A stretch of DNA of 64,000 nucleotides from Papaver somniferum (taxonomy: Eukaryota; Streptophyta; Magnoliopsida; Ranunculales; Papaveraceae). The stretch is from assembly GCF_003573695.1 (NCBI RefSeq), contig NC_039358.1, positions 151,890,920 through 151,954,919 on the forward strand, given 5' to 3'. Within the stretch, counting starts at the first letter, position 1; every line of letters starts with the position of its first letter. The notes beneath the pieces are model-generated. The model was not told the DNA's origin. It made no database searches and saw nothing but the letters and a program-made list of their open reading frames with translations. This document shows, piece by piece, positions 34,725 to 45,260 of the stretch. Made by a program: the position numbers and the translations under genes.

Positions 34725-34928
34725 GATCAGCTGTGTAGCGGGTCTTAAAAAAATATTATCATTATGATTTTTAGGGTTATGACTAGTTGTGTAGCGGGTC
34801 TTTTGTATGGTATTCTCTATGACCAGCTGTGTAGCGGGTCTTGGTATGGTATTTCAAATTTTCATTTTATGACCAGCTGTGTAGCGGGTCTAATTCTCTC
34901 TTATATATGACCAGCTGTGTAGCGGGTC
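34725..34928 (+). repeat. Five 20-nt hairpin repeats before A1 polypurine tract
   Basis: Copies at 34725, 34781, 34821, 34871 and 34909, spaced 56, 40, 50 and 38. The consensus GACCAGCTGTGTAGCGGGTC folds as GACC/GGTC and GCT/AGC around a GTGT loop with one A-G mismatch. Copies 1 and 2 differ only by C-to-T changes that leave G-U pairs. The spacers are unrelated AT-rich sequence. Confidence 0.85.
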
Positions 34929-34938
34929 AATTCTTTGT

Positions 34939-34976
34939 TTTGCTCGAGGACTAGCAAAATATAAGTGTGGGGGTGT
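34939..34976 (+). promoter_or_regulatory. A1 polypurine tract and stem-loop
   Basis: Stem-loop TTTGCT-CGAGGACT-AGCAAA (34939-34958), then AAGTGTGGGGGTGT next to the 3' LTR at 34977. A second GTGTGGGGGAG tract lies at 34685-34695, so A1 has two candidate tracts around the hairpin repeats. Confidence 0.85.
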
Positions 34977-35439
34977 TGATAAGCACTTAAGTACTACTTT
35001 TTATACCCATACTTATATTAGCTAGGACTCATTATTTCGGCTAGCAATATTATTTTAGTGCTTTTGTAGAAAGTACAAGTGAATTTGATCCGGGAAGAAT
35101 AATAACTAAAATAGGAGATTTTCACCGCAAAGTTCATTATTGCTTGAATTCACTGCACCAAAGATGGTGAAGATGAATATTCATTTCACTGCATGTTACT
35201 ATCGATCGCCAGTAAAGTGAAACAGAAGTGCAAATACGTGTGAACCATTACAGTACTGTGCACCTAAGGGTTATTACTCTTCAACCCATTTGAGTGACAC
35301 TTGAATCGGTGGAGTATGTGTGCAGGGAGTACATTTAGTTCTCTTCTTATCATTTCAAGATAAAGAACCTGGAGAATACAAATGGTAAATGGATGTGATG
35401 AGGATTTCTACTGATAAAATAGGGAAGAAGAACCGGTGG

Positions 35440-35638
35440 CGGAGCTGAGGGTTGACTAACCTGGCTCTAGCCTCCGTAAAATTTCTAAAATTCATAATCA
35501 ACCCTTAATTTTCATATATTTTTAGGTCTAGTCCTCTAGTTTTTAGGATTCAGTCTCTGATTTTTTAGGTTTAGTCTACCTAGTTTGTCAAAAACTTTTT
35601 TAGCACCCCTTAAACTTAAAAGCTGGCTCCACCACTGG
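35440..35638. mobile_element. Small TIR insertion in A1 3' LTR
   Basis: 199 bp absent from the 5' LTR, where accggtgg joins ttctcgg directly. The ends are inverted repeats (GTGGCGGAGCTGAG and CTGGCTCCACCAC) with a short TGG duplication (35437-35439, 35636-35638). This GGCGGAGC type of end is common among small plant repeats, but the superfamily is uncertain. Confidence 0.75.
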
Positions 35639-36551
35639 TTCTCGGCGTTGAATTGTGGGGGTTTTTACATGGTTTGCTGTGGTCTGACCTTGGACGAGTT
35701 ATTGCAGCAATCGGAGGAATGAGCTGTGGCCGAGACTTAGCCGGACAAAATGGAAATGGAGATGGAGTTGTACTTCCGAGATCAGAAGCATCAGCTCTTG
35801 AAACCGAAATATGAAGATGAAGTTAATTATTACATGGCCTGCAATAGGGTCTCATGTTGTCTGTCTTTGAGAAATCATGCCATGGTGCTAGAAGACATGA
35901 GAACAGTTGGGTGTTGCGAAGTGCAGAGAAAAGATTTGTGTGAGCTTTTTCTAGCCATGAATGAGAGATGGAGTCGAATTTGCAGTCGATGATTTCAGCG
36001 AGATGGAGAATGGTATATGGGTTGGTTGTAAACTGAATTTGGTGCCGAGAAAACAGCACTGAGTACTCACTTTGTCGCTGGTTTGTGGTGATAGACGGAT
36101 GAGGTTCCGGTGTTGATTAGAGGTTATAAATGACTATGAATGTGTGCTGTGGATGGATGTCGTGTTTGCAGGTGAAACAAATCTATAGAGGGAGCCAAAA
36201 ATCAGCGAGAAAGGGAGCTGCTCAGGCACCTGAAACTGCCTACAAACTGTTCGTGAAAAGGGTTGATAGAGGAAAAGAAAAGGTTCCCTTTGTTAGCTGA
36301 TTTGGGGAAGTTGCACGAGCTGTCGACTTGGTGGAGAATGTGATGCTGCAACTGGACGGACAGAAATTGGTTGCACTCGGATGTGAGCTGAAGTACTGGA
36401 GATGCATGTGTTGTAGTGGGAGGTGTCACTTCATCCAAGCAGTTGCTGTCGAATGGAGATGTAAATGAAGACAGATCAAGAGTTCTGAAATTGATGACAA
36501 AAAGAGAAGTTGATACTGAATTCTGGTGGCCGGTATTTAGAAGGTCAGAGA

Positions 36552-37295
36552 TAGGGTTGAACATGGTTTCGGTTTTCCGTTGGAACCGGACCAAACCAGA
36601 CCAATTAGAAAGAAACCAAACCGAACCATTTCCTAATGGATTGGTTACGGTGTAGAAAGTGGAAAATCGATAGTGTTGGTTTTGGTTTGGTTTGACCTCT
36701 AAAACCGAACCAAAAACCATTGGAAAACCGATTAATTTTTAAACTTAATTTCTACCGTTGATTTACAAGTATTAGATTCTACCCATTGATTTAGAGGATA
36801 AATAGAAACCCTAAATCTAATATATCATTATGATATTGTCCCTCTTTCTCTTTCTCCTTCTCTAAGTCGCCTCCCTTCTCCACCGCCAACTACAGCCGCT
36901 GCTACTCAACTTTTTTTTCCCGTCTTCCTTCTTTTTTATTTGTCAATAACTAAATTAAAATATATTATATATCTTCTTTTGATCTCTAGAATTGGAGTAA
37001 GTTTTCACTATTCTTGATTTATTTTTTTATTTTTTTTTTGTCTGTAAATTTCTGTAAACCAGTACTATCGGCAACTATGATTTTTATATCTGTAAATTTG
37101 TGTTTTTTTTTTTGGTTTTACATAATTATTGGTTAACCAAAAACCACTGGGACAAACCGAAACCAACTGGAACCATTTGGAAACCGAACCAATGGTTAAT
37201 GGATTGGTTTGGTTTAGATTTTTAGAAACCAATAGTATTGATTTCGGTTTTGGTTTGGCTAGAAACCGAACCAAAACCGACCATGAACAACCCTA
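36552..37295. mobile_element. hAT-type MITE, 744 bp
   Basis: 8-bp TSD GTCAGAGA (36544-36551, 37296-37303) and TIRs TAGGGTTGAACATGGT / ACCATGAACAACCCTA; absent from the A1 5' LTR. Both ends hold runs of GGTTTTGG/CCAAAACC-like text, so the arms could fold on each other beyond the TIR. There is no transposase. Confidence 0.9.
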
Positions 37296-38158
37296 GTCAG
37301 AGAAGACAAATTGATGTTGTGGTCGGGTTTGGAAGGAGTCTGATTTTGGCATGGTGTTCGACTGGGCTTCGATAGTTGCTGTGTTGGATTGGGCTTTTGG
37401 ACAATTGTTGTATCGGTGCAAATTGGACTTCTCGTCAATACCTACATATATATACTCTGGTCGAGATGAAAAGGAGGAAGCCGGAGGCGGCTGCAGAGCC
37501 GTGAAGTGGAGGAAACAAGGGTTTGCCGTTTTGATTTTCTTTTCTCCGTGGTTTGTTAAATCGTTTGTTTGGGTGTTAGATGGAAGCCAATTAATTGTTT
37601 AAGCACTACGATGATATCTCTAATAATAATTCATTGACTAGTAATTTTTTTGCATATAGCTTGGTGATTAATTGTTTATGTGGTTTTCTTGATTATTTAT
37701 GATTTTCGATTGATATTTGGTGCTTGGGTTAATTTCTTTGACGTGATATGCTTTAGGATTGATAGGTAATGCTTTAGAATCACTACCCATGAAGCGAAGG
37801 AAGTTACAACGAAGAAACTATATTTTAAACTTTAACATACCATCTTCCGAGATATGAGATTGATTTCGAAATTTGTCTTGAGTAATAAATAGAGATTAGT
37901 AGAGATTTATATGATTCAATTGGTGGAACTCGAAAACCCTAATAATCCATTCCCATTTTCTTTGTTGTTAAGATTATTCATTATTTCATTTTGTCCCGAA
38001 TTTCTAAAATATTGAATTTGATTAGTTGATTATTGATATTAATTAGTAGTGGTATTTCACACTCCTCGTGGGAACGACCTGTACTTGTCATTGTTCTACT
38101 AATTAGACAATGTGCACTTGCAGTATATTTATTGTAGGTTTCTGAGCCTATCATTCAT

Positions 38159-39072
38159 TTGAGTCATTTGAACTAGTTGTGGTAAAGAAGAATATGGTTG
38201 ATATGAAAGTGCTCATATGGCTAACCATTTGGTTAACTATTGTTGAACCAACTAGATGTACATGTTTGGGTACGGTTACACAAACCTAGATAAACCTGCA
38301 TTTCATTTGTGTCTAACAAGCTAAGTTTCGATCTAACGGTTGAAAGATATTAGCTTGAATCTAATCAGGTTTTCATCTAACGGTGAATATTGAATGCTTT
38401 GTTACTAAGCTAACATTGATTGCAAACCCTGATTTGAAAGACTATATAAGGGAGAACTCTAGCAACTGGGAAACCTAATCCCCACACCTCCTGTGTGATA
38501 CTAGTTGTATTAGCTAGAGTCGATTCTCCTTTAACCTTAGGTTTCTACCGAGACCCTATAGGTTAACGACTTGAAGACTTCATTGGGATTGTGAAGCCAG
38601 ACCGATACTACTTTCTCGTAGTTGTGTGATCTGATCTTGTTGTTTCTATCGTACTAAGTACAATCGTAAGGATTGACTTGAGATTGATTTCTCCGATAGG
38701 CAAGATATAAAAGTAGTCACAAACATCTTCGTATCATCGTTTGTGATTCCACAATATCCAGTTTCGCCATCATGCGATTTAGATTATTGTGAGGTGATTG
38801 ATAATACTAAGCTGTTCTTCGGGAATATAAGTCTGGTTTATCGATTGGTTCCTGTTCACCTTGATTAATCAAAAGACGGAACAAAAACTCGTAGGTATTT
38901 CTGTGGGAGACAGATTTATCTATTACCGTAGACTTTTTTGTGTGATACATATTTGTTTATTAAAGTCTTCGACTTTGGGTCGTAGCAACTCTTAGTTGTG
39001 GGTGAGATCATCTAAGGGAATCAAGTGCGTAGTATCCTGCTGGGATCAGAGACGTAGGAGCGCAACTGTACC
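38159..39072 (+). repeat. C2 5' LTR, segment 2, with TATA box
   Basis: Continues the LTR after A1 and matches 47570-48470. TATATAAG at 38444-38451 is kept in the other copies (47848-47855 and, as TATATAAAG, 55825-55833), about 20 bases after a shared ccctgatttgaa block, and is the likely promoter core. Confidence 0.88.
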
Positions 39073-39649
39073 CAAGGTAGTTAATATCGTGCATCGGTAT
39101 CGTATCGGTCGGGTCCTATACACCTATACAAATGATAATATTTGTTTTTATAGGCAATACAGGATTAGGATTTTTTTAATATTTATTATTTATAAAACAA
39201 AAAAAAATGATATAACCATAATAGAAAATAATAATTGTAGTAAACATACTTCAACCTTAGAAAATAAGAGGTGGTTGATTAGAGCCTTATACTATCAACA
39301 ATGAAATCAAGCATTGAATATTTGTTAGACCATCAACATCACATTTATAGTAATTACATCCACCATAATCATATATGAAGTTACTAAAATTAGCGGAGTT
39401 ACTTTCTTGAACTTTTTAGTTCAAGGAATCATAATCAAAATACAAAATACATTAGTGATATATCAGTGTACAAGTGAAACCTATATTATCAGTGTGCAAG
39501 TGAAAACATTATATCGGCCCGTACAGGACGATACACGTGTTTTTATCGTTTCTCCTTCGTATCGCCGATATTTTCAATATCGTAAAGATTTTTTCCGATA
39601 TCCTAAAAACCTTTAATATCAGCTTGTACAACCGATATTGACTACCTTG
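39073..39649. mobile_element. hAT-type MITE, 577 bp
   Basis: 8-bp TSD ACTGTACC (39065-39072, 39650-39657). TIRs CAAGGTAGTTAATATCG and CGATATTGACTACCTTG (one mismatch). Near both ends further subterminal TATCG/CGATA motifs repeat. Absent from the matching place in the C2 3' LTR (48460) and in the solo LTR (56430). Confidence 0.9.
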
Positions 39650-39657
39650 ACTGTACC

Positions 39658-39725
39658 TTGGATCAGTTTGAGGTTGATTGGGGTTCAACTACAGTCCAGA
39701 CCGAAATTAGTTTGTAGTAGGCTAG
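39658..39725 (+). repeat. C2 5' LTR, segment 3
   Basis: Short stretch (ttggatcagtttgagg through ggctag) between the MITE and the reverse solo LTR. It matches 48475-48541. Confidence 0.85.
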
Positions 39726-42481
39726 TGAGTACCCAAATATACTTCAAGTTAAAACTTTTCCTACCTATAAGTCCTTTATCCGAAAGTGATTGTCTATGGA
39801 CTGAGTCGAGACAATACAACTAATCGGTTCACACTTCGTGTGATCGTCTATGGATTCGAGATCGAGACAATACAACAACGAAGTATGTTACTTGATAAAA
39901 AGGTTCGGACTTAACCAAACACAATAGGATTCACTTATCAAGTAAATAGGAATTAACGTTTGTGTAATTTACTTTAATTATAATAAAACAATTATAATGC
40001 GGAAATATAAAGTAAATGACACAGCAAGATTTTGTTAACGAGGAAACCGCAAATGCATAAAAACCCCGGGACCTTGTCCAGAATTGAATACTCTCAGGAT
40101 TAAGCAGCTACATAAAATTACACCTAATTTCGTATAGTTGAGACCAAGCAACTAAACCTATAGTTCACCTAGTTCCGTCTGCATTCCTTTGGTTCGTATT
40201 CCAAACAGTAAAGGAACAACAAATCTGTTTGGTATCAACTCTATTCAACCAAGTGATATGAGTCGGACAAAGGATCTTCTGTTTACCTTAACATAAAATC
40301 CTTCGTCAGGTTATTAGATCTATCTTATATTCAATTACCGAAGTAATCGTTTAAGATTAAGCCAACAACACTATTAATCCAAAGAATTGTGTTGATACCG
40401 ATCTACTCAATTAATCAATCCAATCTATCACAAGGATAAACCAATTATTAATTGGATCCACTTTTACCGAAACAAGTATTATGCACACCAAAGATTATGA
40501 ACCCACAAATCAGAAATCTTCAATATCTTCTTCGTCTTCAAATCTTCTTAGATCTTCAATAATAACCTGCACACAATCACTTGAATCTCTTGTGATCAAT
40601 CACGCACAGCACGGAGTCTGTTAACAATGGATTATCACAAGATCGTCTTTAGAACTAACAACAGTCTAAAGATCCCTGTTGAAATTCTGAACTAGTTTGA
40701 GTGAATCTTATATCAGAAGAGAAGATTCTCAAGCATAAACAAACTAGGTGCAATCAAAGTTCAACCATCGTTAGTCAATCAAATCAATGAAAACAAAAGA
40801 TAAACCGCAATTATCTAGTTTCCCAAAAACGGTACAAGCTAGAGCTTTTCAATCCCAAAGAAGACTTTAAACTGAGCGGTCGTAAGATATTTTTCCTAAT
40901 TAGGTTACTCTCCTCTCCGAATAGGCGGCTACACCAGTAACAACACAACAAAGAGGAAGCTTGTTGTTACGAAGGATTAGTTTGCTAGAAAGGCAAACTT
41001 CAAGTATTTATAGACAAGGAAGTTTGGACACCATGGAATTTCCAAAACCGAAAGTATTCTCAAGATATTCATTAAAGCACACATTCGGTTTTCATAATTC
41101 CTGGAAATGCTCTGTCCAAAATAATGATCGAAATCTCTCGGAAAATCTCTAATTAGTAAATGCACATTACTAATTCTTATTTCCCTACAAAATAAAGTTA
41201 AATACCTTAATTAAAATATTTTTAACTTATTTATGTTTCGATCCTGGGATTCTCTTTCCTTAGCTATTAAGGAATAACTTTGAACAATTAAATAATAAAC
41301 ATTCATAGCACGTGTTCAAAGTTTGTCGACATCTTTACTTTGTAAGTTCTCTTCCACACTTACAACCTTGAAACTGATTTGCCACACTTCCAAACAAGTT
41401 TAGAATTGGTTCATACGAATTTCAAGAACTATGTGATTGATCAAAACAACATTCAATCACAATCATGGGTTTATCGGTTCTACCAAACCAAGTTTCGGTT
41501 CTACCTTACCTATGAGTATTGTGCATAGTCACACTAGCTTCCCAAAAGATACGGTTGACTAGGTACTAGGATCGGTTCCCCATATATATATGGTATCTAA
41601 CTTATATGTGTTGCACATGTTCACAGGATCGGTTCCCCTTTGCCTAAAAACGTGTTGCACATGTTCATAAGATCGGTTCCCGTTTCTGCTATAAACCTTG
41701 ATGCACCTCATACAAGGATCGGTTTCCCTTTGTGATGTACTACACCTCTTACTAGGATCAGTTCCCCTCTCCCATATTTGGTCATACATAAAATCACAAA
41801 CCCGATCATACCATCTCAGGTGATTACTTAAGATCGGTTTCACTAATAAAAGTCATACCAATACATAAGTCAGGACTTTGTGAATAGTTCTACCAAGAAC
41901 ACAACAAGTCGTGAACGGTTATACTCAATCACACATATTGGTTGTTCATAAGATATCCAATGAATAACAAAACCAATAACGCCTGGCAATTTCCTTTTCG
42001 GGTCACAAACAAGTTTATGAACTTATTTCCTTAGAACACATGTAAAAAATTGTTCCCTAGGATAAAATCCTCACCTCATACCCATACATAATCACAATAG
42101 CATTCAAATGATTATGGCGATGTATTATATACAAAGTTTAATAGTAAAGGAATAAACCTCGTATTGTATTCCTTAATACTATGTCTATCTAAATATGCAC
42201 GACTTGAAAGATACGTTAGGAAATGAAACAGTTCAATTCAAATATGACTAACCTCAAGTGGAAGGATGATTGTTGTCGTTGTAGCTCCTTGCTTCTTCAC
42301 ATCTTCAAGTCTTCGCAATACTTGTAAAGTCTCAAATCCTAATACTTTCAAGCTAACCTATACGAAGTTGATTCTAGTACATAATTAAGCGACTCTTAAC
42401 ATGAGTTTTGATTCACTAAAATATGACAACCAAACTTGGCATACCAACGCTTGGTGGGTTCAACCAAGTTATGCTCTAACA
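39726..42481 (-). mobile_element. Solo LTR of the C1 family in C2 5' LTR
   Basis: Reverse orientation. It starts TGAGTACCC (the GAAAAGACGAGG block is deleted) and ends TGCTCTAACA. TSD is GCTAG/TCTAG with one mismatch (39721-39725, 42482-42486). It has no internal sequence and aligns with 2719-5625. The TATA box is TCTATAAATACTT at about 41002-41014 (minus). Confidence 0.85.
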
Positions 42482-42486
42482 TCTAG

Positions 42487-42936
42487 TGTCTGTAGCGGCT
42501 TAATACAATGTGTGTTCAATCTAGACTAGGTCCCGGGGATTTTCTGCATTTACGGTTTCCTCGTAACAAAACTTCTGGTGTTTGTGTTATTTCTTTTCCG
42601 CATTATATTTTGTTATATAATTGAAATATCACAGGTTGTGCATTTAAATCAATCAATTGGGAAATCCAACCTTTGGTTGTTGATTGAAATTGATTGATAC
42701 TTGAACATTGGTCTTTGGTACCGTTCAAGTGATTTCTCTCGTATTCAATTAGACTCGCAGATTTCTATTTGGTTGAGTAAGTATTGAATCGAGAAAGAGA
42801 GATATAACTCTTTGATATACTTCCATTAAGATTGAGTCTGACTGTCTAGTTGATTCCCTTAAAAGTATATGGGAGTTAGTCCATACAGATTGCTAATCGA
42901 AATATTGGGTGTGGTTATTAGACCCCCGCTTTTTCA
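42487..42936 (+). repeat. C2 5' LTR, final segment
   Basis: It has the tgtctgtagcgg block, the GACTAGGTCCCGGGG core, the cgcattatat stretch and the end CCCCCGCTTTTTCA, and matches 48543-48964 plus 54047-54074. Confidence 0.92.
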
Positions 42937-42938
42937 AT

Positions 42939-42950
42939 TGGTATTAGAGC
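42939..42950 (+). promoter_or_regulatory. C2 primer binding site
   Basis: TGGTATTAGAGC, one change from the initiator-Met site TGGTATCAGAGC, three bases after the LTR. Confidence 0.88.
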
Positions 42951-43003
42951 AGGCAAACACGTTTAAAGACCTTATAAGTCTGTGTTTGTAGCGATCTGAC
43001 TCT

Positions 43004-44570
43004 ATGGACAAGAATTATATCTCCATAAACGTACCACCAGTCTTCAATGGCTCGAACTACCTATGGTGGAAAATTGCCATGCGTGCTTTTCTTCAAGCTC
43101 GTGATTTTCAAACATGGGTACATGTTGTTAATGGCTATGATCCTCCGGTTAATACAGAAGGCGATGTATCTATAGATTCTATACCTAAGGATATTGGTAG
43201 ATATAGTCCAGAAGAAATCCTTGCTGCAAAGCAAAATTCTGACGGCTTAAATACTATCATACATGTCATTACCCCAGATCTTCAGCACCATGTGACTACG
43301 TGCACTAAGTCTAAAGAAGCCTGGGATATCTTAGAAACTGTATTTGAAGGAAATACCAGTGAGAAAGAAGCTAGACTTCAAAATCTAAATTCTGATTGGG
43401 AAAACCTTCGTATGGCAGATGAAGAAACATTTGATGAGTTTAATCACAAAGTGTCTGAAATTGTTAATGCATCTTTTGCATTGGGTAAGACCATTCCTGA
43501 AAAGGACATTGTGATGAAAATTCTCAGATCGTTGCCATCTAGATACGATTCTAAGAACCTGCCATCGTTGAAGGAAATAATCTCGCAACTCTATCCAGAA
43601 ATACTCTGGTTGGGAAGCTAAAGATCTTTGATCATGATCACACGTCCAAGTCCAGTAAGGATGTTGCTTCCAAAGCACTAAAAAACACTAAATTACTTGA
43701 CAAAAGTAAAAGTGTTTACATCTCTGAAGATGATCTTTCTGAGGCTGACTCATCAGATAAAGATCTTTACAAGTCAGTCTCGTTGATCACAAGACAGTTT
43801 AGGGATCTTCTTTTGAAGAAAAGTAAACGGTTCTCCAGAGATAAATCCAAGTCATCAGATAAACCACATAATCGTGTTCCTCCTAGAAATAGGGATAATG
43901 ATGAAACTGATGACGAGGATATGCCTCAGTGCTTTAAGTGTAAAGGCTTTGGTCATTCTTCAAATGAGTGTCCAAATCGAAAGAAATACACTGGGAACAA
44001 AGGTCTTGCTGCAACTCTTGATGAAATGTCTGACAATTATGATTTTAATGAAGACGAAAAATCAAGTGTTGCACTTTTTTGTGAAAATATTGATTTTGAT
44101 AATTGTAGCAATACATACATCAATCTTGATATTCTTTCAGAAGAAAACTCAACCAATCTGGAAGATAAAGCTGACCTTTCTATTGGAAACTTCTTGAATA
44201 ATGTTTCGGGTTCAACTATGTGTTTAGCAGCTTGCACATCTCAGATGCCTGAGTTATATTCAAGGTTGGCGTGCTCATATTGTTATCTCAAAGGTCATGA
44301 ACTATTACAGTTTTACAAGTAGAAACACAAATCGAGACACGTCAACAAACTTCAACGAAGAGCAAATCGAATAGCAAACAAGCTCAAACTTGTTCAAAAG
44401 ACCGCTGAGGTATGTAAGATTTTATCTTCGTCTAAGAAGTTAGTTTCCAAGGATAAAACAAGACCATTAGAGAATAAAGTATGGTCCAATCGTTTTGATA
44501 GGCAGAGGTCTATATATTCCTCTCAAGAGGAATATGGTGGACAAATTATTGTTCACCGCAACACAACATG
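43004..44570 (+). pseudogene. Gag-like protein of C2 (broken)
   Basis: ATG at 43004. Residues 1-205 carry the copia Gag N-terminal domain (DUF4219/UBN2 type: PPVFNGSNYLWWKIAMRAFL, then SKEAWDILETVFEG). One frameshift at about 43600 brings in KLKIFDHDHTSKSS, an acidic Ser-rich stretch and a CCHC knuckle CFKCKGFGHSSNEC (about 43930). A second, damaged knuckle CSYCYLKGHELLQF has Phe for the last Cys. A TAG at 44320-44322 is followed by about 80 more open codons (RRANRIANKLKLVQK, NKVWSNRF) to TGA at 44570. No protease follows. It is the particle protein of a non-autonomous element, needing two repairs to be intact. Confidence 0.85.
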
Positions 44571-44870
44571 ATTGTGTTGTTTTGTAGATCTTGTCTCATG
44601 TGCCTGATCAAAAGAGACAAGGTTGTGCACCTCTCAGGCTTTATGAAAAGTTTTTCTTTTTCTCTTTTCTTAGTTTTGTTTTGATACAAAATTGAAATTT
44701 CCCGTCTATGGTTATTCTCGACAATTCTACTCTCTCTAGGGTTCAGAATTGTGCATGCACGAACCTATTAAAGGTTGTGTAACCCTACATTCCTTTTTTC
44801 CTTCCCTGAAACTTCTTTTATCTTAATAGTGCTTGTTGAGTTGGATTGTGATTTCCTCTCACAAACCCAT

Positions 44871-45260
44871 ATGCTTATGGATACTCCAAGTATTATGTCT
44901 TCTGATGGAAAAGATGTTAATATGATTGTCAAGCCATCAATCATGAAGGAAAAAGAGAAATCTTCGTTGCCTCCAACTTTGAAAAGAAAAGGAAGGAATG
45001 TGAGGAAGCCAAGATTTGTTCCTTCAAATTCTCAGAAATTTTCTGATGTTCTTGAAGTATTGAAGGAGACACGAAAGGAGATTCAACAGATAAAGGCTGT
45101 TGTAGTCCAGACTCTTGAGATTCAGAAGGCCCTGGTTCGACATCAGTCAAGAAGGTTTATTGATATTAACTCTTATATTCATGAACCTTATGTCTCAATG
45201 ACTGTTGATGAGAAGGAGTTCGGGGACGATAAAGAATTCTTCAAAGGTCTTAATGTCTAG
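44871..45260 (+). CDS. C2 small basic ORF (unknown)
   Basis: 129 codons from ATG at 44871; upstream ATG-less frame to 44775 is ignored. It has a basic patch KRKGRNVRKPR near residue 40 (possible nuclear localisation or nucleic-acid binding) and then a probable coiled coil (FSDVLEVLKETRKEIQQIKA to about residue 95). The C-terminus is acidic (VDEKEFGDDKEFFKG). It lies 300 bases after the Gag end, where autonomous elements would have pol. I do not recognise the family. The intact frame amid decayed Gag suggests recent activity or chance. Confidence 0.5.
   Translation: MLMDTPSIMSSDGKDVNMIVKPSIMKEKEKSSLPPTLKRKGRNVRKPRFVPSNSQKFSDVLEVLKETRKEIQQIKAVVVQTLEIQKALVRHQSRRFIDINSYIHEPYVSMTVDEKEFGDDKEFFKGLNV

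Larger units (their letters stand above)
17692..38153 (+). mobile_element. A1: non-autonomous Athila-like gypsy element
   Basis: TSD TTCAT (17687-17691, 38154-38158). Both LTRs begin TGATAA and end CCTATCA. The primer site is tRNA-Asp type and the polypurine tract is AAGTGTGGGGGTGT, a layout known from Athila/Tat elements. With LINE L1 removed the interior is only about 1.4 kb and holds one uncharacterised ORF and no gag or pol. The LTRs were about 2.25 kb before later insertions: 1.48 kb in the 5' copy, and 0.2 and 0.74 kb in the 3' copy. Confidence 0.92.
34977..38153 (+). repeat. A1 3' LTR
   Basis: Starts TGATAAGCAC and ends CCTATCA. Relative to the 5' LTR it carries two private insertions (35440-35638 and 36552-37295) and lacks the 1.48-kb one. 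Divergence from the 5' LTR is visibly higher than between the A2 LTRs (about 10% in the first 130 bases), so A1 is older. Confidence 0.92.

Noticed and set aside
39073..39649. Small coding exon with ORF 38996-39304.
   Set aside because: The ORF runs from C2 LTR into MITE sequence across the TIR, so it is chance.
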